A stretch of 64,000 bases of DNA from JAIPDZ01 sp034522175 (GTDB lineage: Bacteria > Desulfobacterota > DSM-4660 > Desulfatiglandales > Desulfatiglandaceae), in NCBI GenBank assembly GCA_034522175.1, contig JAXHLQ010000001.1:3410001-3474000 (forward strand), written 5' to 3'. Made by a program: the position numbers and the translations under genes. Below the pieces are notes generated by a model, which saw only the letters and a list, made by a program, of their open reading frames with translations, was not told where the DNA came from and made no database searches. Below, in pieces: positions 37,012 to 46,577 of the stretch. Within the stretch, counting starts at the first letter, position 1. The number at the start of each line of letters is the position of its first letter.

Positions 37012-37407
37012 TTAAGGGCATTGGTGAAGAGGGTGATCCTGCAGGAAGGAAAGCAGTTCTTGGGCCAGGCGGCTACTGTTGTCCATGGCCCATCGGGAGG
37101 CCGCGAATCCTCCTGTGGAATGTGTCAGCAGATGGAAACGGTCAAATCCGAGATGGTCGGCCAGCGCTTCCATATCATCGGCAATCGTCTCCGCGTTATA
37201 TCCTGGCGGAATCCCTTTTGCGATACTTTGTCCGTGGCCTCGCATATCCATAGACACAAAGCGGTATTTTTCGGAGAGTCTCGCGGTTATTCCGGTTTCG
37301 CTCCAGTAAGCAGTGTTTTCGATCAAGCCATGGACCGCGATGACTGGTTCTCCAGCACCGGTATCTTCATAATGGATTGTCGCAGTAGGAAGGTTGAGGA
37401 ACGGCAT
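37012..37407 (-). pseudogene. Alpha/beta hydrolase with internal deletion
   Basis: 131 residues against about 260 expected. The first half is normal: GEPVIAVHGLIENTAYW (oxyanion loop HG), DMRGHGQS and the nucleophile elbow LTHSTGG. Then, after SRWAMDNSSRLAQ, it jumps to what looks like the last helix (ELLSFLQDHP). The cap and the strands bearing the catalytic Asp and His are absent. The junction stays in frame. Confidence 0.72.
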
Positions 37408-37496
37408 ATTCCTCCAGACTTTTCATTCACTGAACACTACCAGATCCGGCCTTCAGTATTTAAGTGCTGAGCCCCTCACTAAACCCTAACGTTGCA

Positions 37497-38633
37497 TTAA
37501 CTGACTTCAAACCGAACACGTTCAAGCAATTTTCCATCAGCAGAGGTTATATCGACTCGCCAAGGTCCTATAAAGCGCTTGTCAGAAAGCACCTTATAAC
37601 TCCAGGTCCTCCATCGGGGTGATCTAATATCCAAAGCGATATCGCTGACCTTCTTACCTTTAAAATAATAGATGTGCCTGATCGAAGAAAGGCTGACTTC
37701 AGATTCTATCAGATTCCATACATAAATCCTATCTGTTGACCATTGAACTGAATAATCTTTCCCAAAGGGATTCTTGTCTTTCACATCGGTACAAACGGCC
37801 GTTTCTAAGACTGTCATATCTTTTTCATGATTCGGCTTGTCGTGTCCCGTCCGTTTGCCTGGGGTAGCTGCCAGAGTCTGTCCTTCAGGTTTCCATACTT
37901 CTTGATCTTCAGGGTTCAGTGGTTTCCTGTGAACACTCTGATCTGATTTTTTATCTTTCAGTGTTGCGTGTTTTGAAAGTTCAGTCGTTTTATCCTTGGC
38001 GGCATTTCGAGAACCACCAGTCGTTTCTTGAATGCTCGATTCTCCTTTTGAAATGTCATCCGGTTGATCTAAAGGCAGGACCGCCGGAACTGAGGACTTT
38101 GGAAGCTGCACTTCTTCTTTATGAGACATCGAGTAACCATTCGTTTTCAAAGACTGAGGATCCGTTGATCCCATATCATCCTTTCTCTGCAATTCCTTGC
38201 CGTCAACACGATGAAGATCGGCAACCACAAGGGCTTTCTGGTCATCTTGAGATAATAAATTAATCGCTCCCAGAGTCACAAAAATCAGAATGGTGGAGGA
38301 TATCAGTACCCATTTTCTTTTATTCAATAAAAGCATTATCGGATTCTGCTTAGCTTTCTCTTTAGATATCTCCTCTTGTTTGTACTCGGCTTCATATCTC
38401 TCCCTGCGAAAGGATTTAAATCGTTCAATGGTTTCATGGGCGTCTATTCCAATGAAAGACGCATATGAAGAAATATATCCTGTGATATACGCTCCTCCTG
38501 GAACACGCTCAAATTCATCTTTTTCAATTAAATCAAGATATCTTTCCGTAATATTTGTCGAACGCGCAATGTCTTTCAAGCTCACGTTCTTAGATTCTCT
38601 TTGTTCCTTCAGATAACTCCCAAAGGATTGCAT
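37497..38633 (-). CDS. RodZ-like HTH membrane protein with C-terminal DUF2914
   Basis: 378 residues. Residues 1-75 are a RodZ-type helix-turn-helix (GSYLKEQRESKNVSLKDIAR, then YLDLIEKDEFERVPGGAYI). A single membrane helix lies at 107-127, then a long hydrophilic, low-complexity linker of about 150 residues. The C-terminal 85 residues look like DUF2914 (RIYVWNLIES, IRHIYYFKGKKV, WRTWSYKVL, GPWRVDI). Normal RodZ ends in a DUF4115 domain, so this is a variant. It is expected in the inner membrane with the C-terminus outside. A role in cell shape is possible but not shown. Confidence 0.82.
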   Translation of the reverse strand: MQSFGSYLKEQRESKNVSLKDIARSTNITERYLDLIEKDEFERVPGGAYITGYISSYASFIGIDAHETIERFKSFRRERYEAEYKQEEISKEKAKQNPIMLLLNKRKWVLISSTILIFVTLGAINLLSQDDQKALVVADLHRVDGKELQRKDDMGSTDPQSLKTNGYSMSHKEEVQLPKSSVPAVLPLDQPDDISKGESSIQETTGGSRNAAKDKTTELSKHATLKDKKSDQSVHRKPLNPEDQEVWKPEGQTLAATPGKRTGHDKPNHEKDMTVLETAVCTDVKDKNPFGKDYSVQWSTDRIYVWNLIESEVSLSSIRHIYYFKGKKVSDIALDIRSPRWRTWSYKVLSDKRFIGPWRVDITSADGKLLERVRFEVS

Positions 38634-38790
38634 TGTCTATCCTCCATATTTTTCTTTTCCAAAAAGGTAGTTCGGATTACTTTGCTCTTTTCAATATGGG
38701 GCGAAAGTCACAAATATGAATTTGGAATGGTCTTCCTGAAGTTCATATAGATTCCAACATGATGTCAACTAGTTAGCCTGATTATTTAAC

Positions 38791-38934
38791 CTAATTAATC
38801 CGATTATCAACCCTGTCCCTTATACACGCAATCAGCGTTTCAACATCCGATTGATTCAGTTGTAGCAGGAAGCTCAAGTCACTATCCGTGTTCAAAATTT
38901 CTTTGATCTTCCCTATGAGTTTTTCCTTTGTCAT
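38791..38934 (-). CDS. Small 47-residue protein
   Basis: ATG 38934 with AAAGGA about 9 bp upstream. The product starts MTKEKLIGKIKEILNTD, continues SDLSFLLQLNQSDVETLIAC and ends in a charged tail. It is helical and well formed, with no stop-rich or low-complexity sign. I have seen similar short proteins in Desulfobacterota but know no role. It is upstream of the RodZ-like gene on the same strand, separated by 157 bp. Confidence 0.55.
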   Translation of the reverse strand: MTKEKLIGKIKEILNTDSDLSFLLQLNQSDVETLIACIRDRVDNRIN

Positions 38935-39218
38935 GGCCAAATATCCTTTGAAATTCAAGTAGATAAGGTTATATGTAATTGTGGACTCAACTCAAGACAT
39001 TTTGAAATCCGCGTTTAAAAAATCAGAATAGTCAAATCTAAAGAAGTTGGGGGCAAATGTAAAGGTAAGATTTTCGCGATCAAATTCACCCTCGTTTTGA
39101 GCATTTCATCATAAGGAACCATTTCAGCCAACCGTATTGATGGTTCCAAGATATGGACTTTCCTGCCAAAAAGGAATATGTCTATTGCCATTAAAAGCCA
39201 GCGCAGGACGGGTCTGAA

Positions 39219-39363
39219 ATGAGCGGTGTGAGCCAGAGACAACGATTCCTGGAAACCCTCCTGGGGGAGGGAAGCGACAGGTTTCCATTTTTCGACCTGG
39301 AGCCCGACGAAGACACCCTCAGCCGGTGGCATAAGGAGGGGTTCCCTCCGGGGGAGCAGAGAA
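39219..39363 (+). pseudogene. Uroporphyrinogen-decarboxylase-like N-terminal fragment
   Basis: About 48 residues: RQRFLETLLGEGSDRFPFFD, then EPDEDTLSRWHKEGFPPG, the start of URO-D family methyltransferases of the MtbA/cobalamin type. Homology stops abruptly at about 39363 where an IS630 transposase fragment begins. The rest of the gene is not in the window. Confidence 0.65.
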
Positions 39364-39706
39364 GTCCTCGAGTTCTTAAGCATGGCGGACAATCATTACC
39401 CCGCAGACTGGCGTTTGCGCATTATCCTTGACAACAATTTCAGTCATATGTCATATCTCCAAAGAAAAGATGGCTTGGCTCAAAATCAAACCCAATCGGT
39501 TCGAATTTGTTTACACGCCCAAACACGGATCATGGCCAAATTTGATTGAAGTGTTTTTCAGCAAGGTGAGCCGCGAATCCCTGCGCTTATTGAGGGTCGA
39601 ATCCAAAATGGAGCTGAAAGGAAAACTCGTGAAGTACCTTGAAGAAGTCAATTCAGCCCCAGTTGTATTTAAATGGACCTATAAGCTCGATGAGGTCACT
39701 GTTTGA
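39364..39706 (+). mobile_element. IS630-family transposase C-terminal remnant, frameshifted
   Basis: Two frames give the end of an IS630 (Tc1/mariner-like DDE) transposase: first EVLEFLSMADNHYPADW and RLRIILDNNFSHMS with a catalytic Asp, then after the shift ISKEKMAWLKIKPNRFEF, VYTPKHGSWPNLIEVFF (catalytic Glu) and a helical tail to 39706. The break is a 7-bp near-perfect tandem duplication, TCATATG then TCATATC (39444-39457); deleting one copy restores the frame. No terminal inverted repeats were found. It is inactive. Confidence 0.82.
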
Positions 39707-39806
39707 TGTTGGTAAAGTTATTTAACGAAAGATCTACTACAAATTTTGAGAATGCATTAGGGGTTGGCAAGTTCCGGTCAGGATTTATTTCAACAGGAGG
39801 ATAATT

Positions 39807-41969
39807 ATGCGTTTAACAAGGCTACCACTCGCAGGCTTATCACTCGTTGTAATTCTGAGTCTTCTCAGTGGCTGTATCTTGTTCAAGTCGGCTTCCCACA
39901 AAAATGGTCTGAAGCATTTAGATGCCCAATCGTACGATCAAGCGGTAGAGATGCTCACCATAGCTGCACATGAAGATCCGAAAAATGCAGAAATTGCGGC
40001 AGATCTAAGACGGGCCAAAAAGCTGGCGGCAAATCATGATTTTCAGCTTGGCGAGCAACTTTCACGTCAAGACAAAATAGGTAGTGCGTTAGAAAAATTT
40101 CAAAAAGCTAAGATTTATCAGCCTGACAATTTTGCTTATGCAAATCGCTTTAATCAAGAAAAGACAAAATATGACCAGATTACTCGTCAGATCGAAATGG
40201 CCATGGAGAATGCCTTCGATCCTGCGCAGTGGGATGTCTCTTTGAAGACTTTGGAGGAACTAAAAATTTATGAATCTTCATTTCCTAGTCTCTCAAAAAA
40301 CATTCAAGTTATCAGGAAAACAGCAGCTGCATATCATGAATCTAAATCTGATCAGGCCCTTAAATCTCGTCGATACCAAAAAGCCTATCAGGAAATGACT
40401 CAAGCTTTGTCATATTCTGCAGAGGAAAGGCTTATACGAAAGAAGGAGGCCCTGCACCATTTACTGCAAGCGGAAGGATATTGGCGGGATAAACAATATT
40501 CTTCGGCTCACGATGAAATCATGAAAGCTCTAGAACTCGAACCAGGGCAAGCCTATTTCGAGGAATGCCGAGATCGCTTTTTCACGGAATGGGCCGGAGT
40601 GCTCTATAATGAAGCCGTTGCCGCAAACAATGATGGGGATTACGCAAAGGCCAAGGCCAAACTAACCCATCTCTTGAGCTTTAAACCGGGGTTTTTGAAT
40701 TCAGAAGAAATGTTGAATGAGATCAGCTCGACATTGGCATCCACTTACTACGAAAAAGCTGAAAAGATATTAAATACCGACGAACGTTCCCGGGTGGGGA
40801 CGGCCTTAATATATTATTTACTCGTCAAGCAGGAAAATCCTGAACTCTACTCTGATATCGAAGACAAAATTATTCAAACCAAAAAGCTATTGGGAAAGGA
40901 GCTGGAGCAGCGTATATCACTGCAGTTTGAAAATAAGTCCGAAGAACCCGGTGCAGGAAGCATGGTCACCGAACAAATTTTGTCTAAAATTAAGAACTCC
41001 AAAAGGTTAAGACATGTTACGATCTTGGATCGCGCATCCATTGACAGCATCCTGCGTGAGCAGGGACTGGGACAGGGATTTTTGGATGAATCTACCTCAC
41101 TCACTGTTAAAAAGATCAAAGGGATTCAATTAGGCGTACGCGGGGAAGTCATTAAACTTTCAGTTAAGGAAACCGGCCGCGATCGTCCCAGTTACGGTTC
41201 GAAAAGATACAAGAGCGGTTCAAGGTGGCTTCCCAACCCGGATTATATGACCACTCAACAGGAAGTTCAGATTGCGCAGCGGGGTGTTTTGCAGGCCCAG
41301 CAGGAGTTGAACAATACTATCCAGCAGCAAAAACAGATTGCTGCCCAGAGGCAGTCTCTTTCGACCAGCAGTTATAAAGCTCAGCAAATGAAGGCGTTTT
41401 CCGGCACTTTGGGGCAGTTGGCCATATCCATGGCCCAGGGAAAAGTGAACAAGGCCAACAATAATCTGACAAATGCCAGGATGCGTCTTGCAACAACGCC
41501 CCAAATGATCGAGGAAGATACTTTCTCTGATTACCGCTACGAGATTTTCGATTTAACACTGAAAGGCGAAGCCGTTCTTTCCTTTAAGATAATCAGTTAC
41601 ACCACTTCCGAAATCGGTGAGGTGCATACGGTGCGCAAGGAGTTGATGTTGAAAGACCGCTATGTTCCCGGCGATCCCGGCAAAAACGTAAGAAGCGATC
41701 CGATCGCTTTTCCGCCCAAAGATGAGATCAAGAAGAACTTACTAAACCAGGCGGTTGATGAGTTATTCGATAAAATGGCCGAGGAGTTGAGCCGTACATC
41801 GCAGAATTACTACCGGCTTGCCAAGGGTGCCAGTGACAAGGGCATTACAGACGACGCCATTGAATACTATCTGCGCTATGTGTATTCGGCACCGAGTCTG
41901 AATGACCAGCGGGTTCAGGAGGCCAAACAATACATATACGATCGTTTTGGCTTACGAGTCGTTCGCTAA
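39807..41969 (+). CDS. TPR-containing lipoprotein with CsgG-like domain
   Basis: 720 residues. Lipoprotein signal with lipobox LLSGC (Cys23). Residues 30-330 contain degenerate TPR-like helical pairs (YDQAVEMLTIAAHEDPKNAE, YAKAKAKLTHLLSFKPG). From about 365 comes a CsgG-like outer-membrane-associated fold: GSMVTEQILSKIKNSKRL, VTILDRASIDSILREQ and IKGIQLGVRGEV. A Gln-rich coiled coil and a closing TPR-like segment follow. An AGGAGGATAATT site precedes ATG 39807. Likely anchored in the outer membrane as part of an export or envelope assembly with the convergent genes downstream. Function not known. Confidence 0.8.
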   Translation: MRLTRLPLAGLSLVVILSLLSGCILFKSASHKNGLKHLDAQSYDQAVEMLTIAAHEDPKNAEIAADLRRAKKLAANHDFQLGEQLSRQDKIGSALEKFQKAKIYQPDNFAYANRFNQEKTKYDQITRQIEMAMENAFDPAQWDVSLKTLEELKIYESSFPSLSKNIQVIRKTAAAYHESKSDQALKSRRYQKAYQEMTQALSYSAEERLIRKKEALHHLLQAEGYWRDKQYSSAHDEIMKALELEPGQAYFEECRDRFFTEWAGVLYNEAVAANNDGDYAKAKAKLTHLLSFKPGFLNSEEMLNEISSTLASTYYEKAEKILNTDERSRVGTALIYYLLVKQENPELYSDIEDKIIQTKKLLGKELEQRISLQFENKSEEPGAGSMVTEQILSKIKNSKRLRHVTILDRASIDSILREQGLGQGFLDESTSLTVKKIKGIQLGVRGEVIKLSVKETGRDRPSYGSKRYKSGSRWLPNPDYMTTQQEVQIAQRGVLQAQQELNNTIQQQKQIAAQRQSLSTSSYKAQQMKAFSGTLGQLAISMAQGKVNKANNNLTNARMRLATTPQMIEEDTFSDYRYEIFDLTLKGEAVLSFKIISYTTSEIGEVHTVRKELMLKDRYVPGDPGKNVRSDPIAFPPKDEIKKNLLNQAVDELFDKMAEELSRTSQNYYRLAKGASDKGITDDAIEYYLRYVYSAPSLNDQRVQEAKQYIYDRFGLRVVR

Positions 41970-41990
41970 TAAACAGAGGTTAAATCGATA

Positions 41991-42128
41991 GGCATTGATA
42001 ACTTCCTATATTGCACTTCTATTAGCTATATTTATTCTGCACCCGATCTCGGGGATCAGCGTGTGCAGGCTGCGAATGACTACATTTACGATCGTCTTGG
42101 GATACAGTTGGTCCGACGAAAACGCTAG
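41991..42128 (+). pseudogene. Degenerate second copy of the lipoprotein's 3' end
   Basis: Twenty-one bases after the lipoprotein stop, an open 45-codon stretch without a start reads YSAPDLGDQRVQAANDYIYD then RLGIQLVRRKR and TAG. The preceding gene ends YSAPSLNDQRVQEAKQYIYD then RFGLRVVR. So the tail of a paralogue lies directly behind the gene, its upstream part deleted. Confidence 0.75.
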
Positions 42129-42203
42129 CAGCCATTGCTATTTAATTTCACACATAAAGAAACCTGCTGACAAATTGCAAACACATCAGGCATATTTTCT
42201 ATT

Positions 42204-43367
42204 TCACTGTTTCATTTTCAGCTTTAAGTCAATTTTTCCGGGCGAATAATTAAGGACACTTAATCTGAATGTGCCGAAATCTTTCAAGGCAATTTGTTCA
42301 GAAAGTGATATAGCTGATGAATCAGTTTGGATATCAAGTTTGGCGATCTGGCCGCTGAAACTCCTCTGTTTGATGTAGGATATTTCATTAAAATCCCGTA
42401 TGAGAATTTTCTTGAGTATGGCCAATTGAGGGAAAGTAATATTGCTAAGTGTGACCTCTACGGATTCTTTACTCGTCTCAAAGCCTTTTTCTATCTTTTT
42501 TATCAGGTCGGCAACCGCTTTGTTTGCAGCATCCTCAACGGCTTTCCTTGATCCGATTACCATATTGATATGAGGATAGGATCCGTCTGCCGAAGCGGTG
42601 GCCATCACCCGACCCGTATCCGCTTTCAAAAATTGCAGCGTTACGTTGGCCCCATAGGCCTGTAAGCCGCCTGATTGGATCGCCGACTGTTGGGCAACGG
42701 CTCTTCCCGTTATCAGCATTCCCGAGCCGTACTGCAATGCCAGGGCCTGGGCGGCCCTGGGGTCATTGTTGAGCAGTGCCTGCACAGCCTGGTCATGTTG
42801 AATGCTTTTCTGAACTACTTTTTCATCAACAACATCAAAATTCTTGTTCAGCAAAGCCTGATTAACCACCGCCGCACTGTATGGGTTATGATTGATCTGC
42901 CCGTTGAGTTCTTCTGTTATAAGGGTCATCACCGATGGAAACTCCCGCCGTTTCCTCTTTTTGCTTTGAGTAGCAAGGACCCCCTCATGTCCGAGATAAC
43001 GTGACAGCTCGTTCCTGTCTACTGTAACTCTGAGCATGATCGTCAACAGTTGACCGTTCATGGAGTTGGAGATCTGTTTCTGTTCGGTTACGAATTCAAA
43101 GGGTCCCTGAAGAAGCTCGGCCTTTTTAAGTTTGAAGTTCACCTCATCCTTTGTACCCTTCTGAATCAGGCTTTCCATTGCGTTTGAAACAGCTTTTTTT
43201 AACGCAGCCTGATAGGCAAGCTTTACTGCGCTCAGTCTGTCATTGCCGACAACAACAGCACTCCCTTTACCGGTAAACACTGTGTTTTTCGCGGGCGTTT
43301 TCCCTTCGAATAAGAATATGCACATCAGCGTGAAAGAAAAAACTAAGATCGTCTTTTTCAATGGCAA
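42204..43367 (-). CDS. Secreted FlgT/LPP20-like protein
   Basis: 387 residues with a signal peptide (MPLKKTILVFSFTLMCIFLF then EGKTPAKN). It begins with the repeated small domain seen in FlgT and LPP20 proteins (TGKGSAVVVGNDRLSAVKLA, then AALKKAVSNAMESL). A CsgG-like middle domain (YGSGMLITGRAVAQQ, ANVTLQFLKADTGRVMATAS) and a C-terminal small domain follow. It is thus a paralogue, at fold level, of the lipoprotein encoded convergently at 39807. Expected in the periplasm. No flagellar genes are nearby, so FlgT function is unlikely. Confidence 0.75.
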   Translation of the reverse strand: MPLKKTILVFSFTLMCIFLFEGKTPAKNTVFTGKGSAVVVGNDRLSAVKLAYQAALKKAVSNAMESLIQKGTKDEVNFKLKKAELLQGPFEFVTEQKQISNSMNGQLLTIMLRVTVDRNELSRYLGHEGVLATQSKKRKRREFPSVMTLITEELNGQINHNPYSAAVVNQALLNKNFDVVDEKVVQKSIQHDQAVQALLNNDPRAAQALALQYGSGMLITGRAVAQQSAIQSGGLQAYGANVTLQFLKADTGRVMATASADGSYPHINMVIGSRKAVEDAANKAVADLIKKIEKGFETSKESVEVTLSNITFPQLAILKKILIRDFNEISYIKQRSFSGQIAKLDIQTDSSAISLSEQIALKDFGTFRLSVLNYSPGKIDLKLKMKQ

Positions 43368-43490
43368 CCTCGCTAATACGTAGAGTCATGACCGAAACTT
43401 AGGCTACTTTCTTAGCCATGTTCTAGTCAAGACCCTCGGCTTACAATCAACTTATTTGTGCTATTTGTGATCTCCTACTTCCTTTAAACA

Positions 43491-46400
43491 CTACTTAATA
43501 CAAGTTTGCCCTAAAGACTCAAACAAAACCGTATTGGGGGCATTTCTAATCTTTTCAGCTTCTTCTGAAGTTAGACAGACAACACCGCCTCCGTATGGTG
43601 GTGTGTGGATCCGATACATCATACCTTTTCGCCCGGTGGAGCCTCCACCGTTTCCGCCCGTCCCAGTGGCGCTCCCACCGCCTCTACTGCTGGCTGTGTT
43701 GCCTATACCACCTGCGCTGCCTGCACCAGCTCCGCCGCCGGTTTTCACACATCTGGCCTTGGAATTATCAAAGGTATATCCCGGGCATTTACAGCGTAAT
43801 TCGGAATTGTTGGTCATCGTAAAATTATTAACACATGGATCAGCTCCATCGCTTCCAATCTGTATATCGGCGCGCCCACTGCCAGGATTGGCCTTGTCCC
43901 CAATCAGCCTGTCCCTGATCCTTTGCCATCCCTCGACCCCCCCCCGCTGCAGATTCGCTTGCTCATTTTCGAGCGCCGCCATCTGCTGGGTAAAATTTTC
44001 ATCGCTTAATGTTCCGTTTTGCATCTGCTGAATCATTATAATGGCCGCTTCAGCCATATCCTTGACTTTTTGTGCATCCTGTTCATTAAGTTCAGACAAG
44101 GAATCATTGATGTCTCGGATCGTACTGCTCCAGTCATTGGTGAATTGCGCTTCGTCAATACGCTGCTGGTCTGCTCTCTGCTGATCCGCCTGTCTGTCCT
44201 GCTCCTTAGCTTTTCTCCTTTCCGCTTCAATGTCCTTTTTCTTTACTTCGTCAGGGGTCTTGGTCATACGTTCACTGGTATGTCTGATCCGCGCTGTTTC
44301 CGTGTAACCCGAAGGACTCGTCCCGGTAAAGCCCCGGACCGCCTTTCCTGCCATGCTGTTTGGGTCAGCAGCATCCCGATTCTGCCATTGGGCCTGTTCT
44401 TCCGCTGTGATTTGATTATCCACCATGGCCTTGGCCAGGTCGTCAATCACCGTTCCTGTATCCTGACGAATGGGAGCGGCCACCTCCTCAATCTTTGGAA
44501 GATCACGACGAATGGGAGCAGCCACTTCATCGATCTGCTCTCCTAAATTCCGACGATAATCCGGTTTCTCCGGAATCAACTCTACAGCACCTCGAATCGA
44601 AATATATTCACCATCGCCTGCACCTGCATCAGCGCCAAGGGCCTGGTTTGTTCTTTGCAGTTCATCGCGTTTGGCAGTGTATGCATCCAAAAGCTCCTCT
44701 CTCCTTTGCTTGACCCAGGGATCATTCTGATTCGGGTTTTTATCCAGATCACGCATCCTTTGCTGTATGAGGGCAATTTCATGCAAACCGTCATCCATGT
44801 CAAGAATAGCATCCTGCCGTCTGCCTTCCACCCTCCGTCCCATGTCAGCCGCGGCCCGGTCGGCATCGGAATCGTACATAGCATTGTCATAAATGGCCTG
44901 CATCCCGGTCATTTCTCCAACGATACGGCGGGCGCTTTCAATGTTCGCTCTTATTGCGCTTGGTGCCTCTCCTGCTGCTTTTGCCCTTTCTATTTCCCGT
45001 TGCGCTTCTTCCCGACCGATTCTGTCACCCATACTTTCTCCCCAAGCCGCGGGATTCAAGACTTCACTTCCCACACGTTCTAAAGCTTTGGCTTTCGCCA
45101 ATTCATAATCAGGTTGGCGACCTTCTAATTGCGCTTTTTCATTCTCTTTTTGTATCTCTTCATTTGCGATTTGTGTTGCATGATCCTTAAAGTCACCTCC
45201 GACCAATGATCTGCCCGTTTGAACACCGGCACTGATGGGATCGAAGCTGCGACCTTCCTCTGCTGCGTTTTCCCTTTCTTTTTGCACACCGTGGGAGACA
45301 ATTCCTCCAGCCATCGTAACACCGACTGCTCGGCTAATACCCTGTTTTATTGATGGTCTACCCACATAAGCAGATGAAGAGGCACCACCTTCAACCGTTA
45401 CGGCCTTAGAGGTTTTCCCGCTAATATTAGACCTTGTCCCAGGTTGCTGGCCACCGGCCAGTTTGGCTAAATCAGGATCTCCTCTAGGTCCTTTCACATG
45501 TCCGCGTCCTGGTTCGGCTAAATTAGCTAAATCCGGATCGCCCGAAACTCTCCTTGGTGGCAATTTGTCTTGTGGAACTCTTCCAGGCATTTCAACACCG
45601 GCCTTTTTGGGATCAACAACCCCTCTATTTTTATTCATAATCTCCTGTATGCTTGGCCGTCCACCTTCACCTGCACCAGCCCCGACTTTTGCTTTAGCCT
45701 TTGCCTGCTGAGTGCCTGAACCTATTTTGGTTTTTGGAGGGCTTTCCCCACCACGAACCGCTTCCCGGCCTTCACGAACTGCCTGTCTTACAGGATCACG
45801 ATCTACCTTGGTTGCCGGAGGAGCTTCACCTGCACCAGCCCCTACTTTTGCTCTAGCCTGCTCCGCCGATCGGGCCTTTTCTACCAGTTTTGCTAAATCC
45901 GGATCGCCGGGTACCCTTTTCGATGCAATATTTTGCTTCGGTTGACCTGAGACCTTGGTTTTACCGGGATCGCTTGACAATTTTGTATCACCTGTATATT
46001 TTGTATCTGCCCCGCTTCCAGATAATCTTGTTTTAGCAGGATCACCTGATAATTTTGTATCACCGGTGTACTTTGTCTTTGGTGAACCGCTTGAAGGTTG
46101 AGTTCCTCCTTTACCTTTTACTAGGTCAGCCAAATCAGGATCTCCTTTAGGTCTTTTCACATGTCCGCGTCCTGGTTCGGCTAAATTAGCTAAATCCGGA
46201 TCGCCGCTCACCGCTTTCGTCGTCGACATCTTTTTCCCAGGGACAAATTTCGATCCCTCTATCTCCTTAAAATCTATAATTTCTCCGCGAGCAGCTTGTT
46301 GTTGATGAGCCAAATTCATCTCATCTATAATGGCACGCTGATTAAATCGTTGATAAAGATTTGGGAGGTTCTTTTGCATGTAACTAACTGCCTGTTTATT

Positions 46401-46577
46401 TGTCTTTAACGCCTCATAAGCCCCACGAATAATATCGGGATCCTTTGTCTCTAAAGCTTGCTTGTATTTATTGATTAAGTCGATTTCAGTTTTGTTCAGA
46501 GAAAAGACCTCACTTGTGACAAAAAACACTGAGACTAACACTATAAAAACAAGTAGTACCATCCTATTCTTTTTCAT
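43491..46577 (-). CDS. Large secreted repeat-rich protein of unknown function
   Basis: 1028 residues. A signal peptide (MKKNRMVLLVFIVLVSVFFV) and a helical start of about 100 residues are followed by a Gly/Lys/Pro-rich region to about 400. There GDPDLA(N/D/K)L occurs five times, two within the unit SGDPDLANLAEPGRGHVK; KYTGDTKLS and AKVGAGAGE each occur twice. A long coiled, Gln/Glu/Arg-rich region fills the middle. The end has a Cys-containing patch (CVNNF, LRCKCPGYTF, ARCVKTGG) resembling an EGF-like module, a Gly/Ser-rich linker and a final Cys pair. No catalytic domain was seen. Probably a periplasmic or surface structural protein. Confidence 0.78.
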   Translation of the reverse strand: MKKNRMVLLVFIVLVSVFFVTSEVFSLNKTEIDLINKYKQALETKDPDIIRGAYEALKTNKQAVSYMQKNLPNLYQRFNQRAIIDEMNLAHQQQAARGEIIDFKEIEGSKFVPGKKMSTTKAVSGDPDLANLAEPGRGHVKRPKGDPDLADLVKGKGGTQPSSGSPKTKYTGDTKLSGDPAKTRLSGSGADTKYTGDTKLSSDPGKTKVSGQPKQNIASKRVPGDPDLAKLVEKARSAEQARAKVGAGAGEAPPATKVDRDPVRQAVREGREAVRGGESPPKTKIGSGTQQAKAKAKVGAGAGEGGRPSIQEIMNKNRGVVDPKKAGVEMPGRVPQDKLPPRRVSGDPDLANLAEPGRGHVKGPRGDPDLAKLAGGQQPGTRSNISGKTSKAVTVEGGASSSAYVGRPSIKQGISRAVGVTMAGGIVSHGVQKERENAAEEGRSFDPISAGVQTGRSLVGGDFKDHATQIANEEIQKENEKAQLEGRQPDYELAKAKALERVGSEVLNPAAWGESMGDRIGREEAQREIERAKAAGEAPSAIRANIESARRIVGEMTGMQAIYDNAMYDSDADRAAADMGRRVEGRRQDAILDMDDGLHEIALIQQRMRDLDKNPNQNDPWVKQRREELLDAYTAKRDELQRTNQALGADAGAGDGEYISIRGAVELIPEKPDYRRNLGEQIDEVAAPIRRDLPKIEEVAAPIRQDTGTVIDDLAKAMVDNQITAEEQAQWQNRDAADPNSMAGKAVRGFTGTSPSGYTETARIRHTSERMTKTPDEVKKKDIEAERRKAKEQDRQADQQRADQQRIDEAQFTNDWSSTIRDINDSLSELNEQDAQKVKDMAEAAIIMIQQMQNGTLSDENFTQQMAALENEQANLQRGGVEGWQRIRDRLIGDKANPGSGRADIQIGSDGADPCVNNFTMTNNSELRCKCPGYTFDNSKARCVKTGGGAGAGSAGGIGNTASSRGGGSATGTGGNGGGSTGRKGMMYRIHTPPYGGGVVCLTSEEAEKIRNAPNTVLFESLGQTCIK
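45469..45542. repeat. Intragenic 74-bp repeat, first copy (second at 46132-46205)
   Basis: Two nearly identical 74-bp blocks 663 bp apart (an exact multiple of three) encode the SGDPDLANLAEPGRGHVK unit plus the following GDPDLA. The near-identity at DNA level suggests recent duplication or gene conversion within the gene. Confidence 0.8.
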
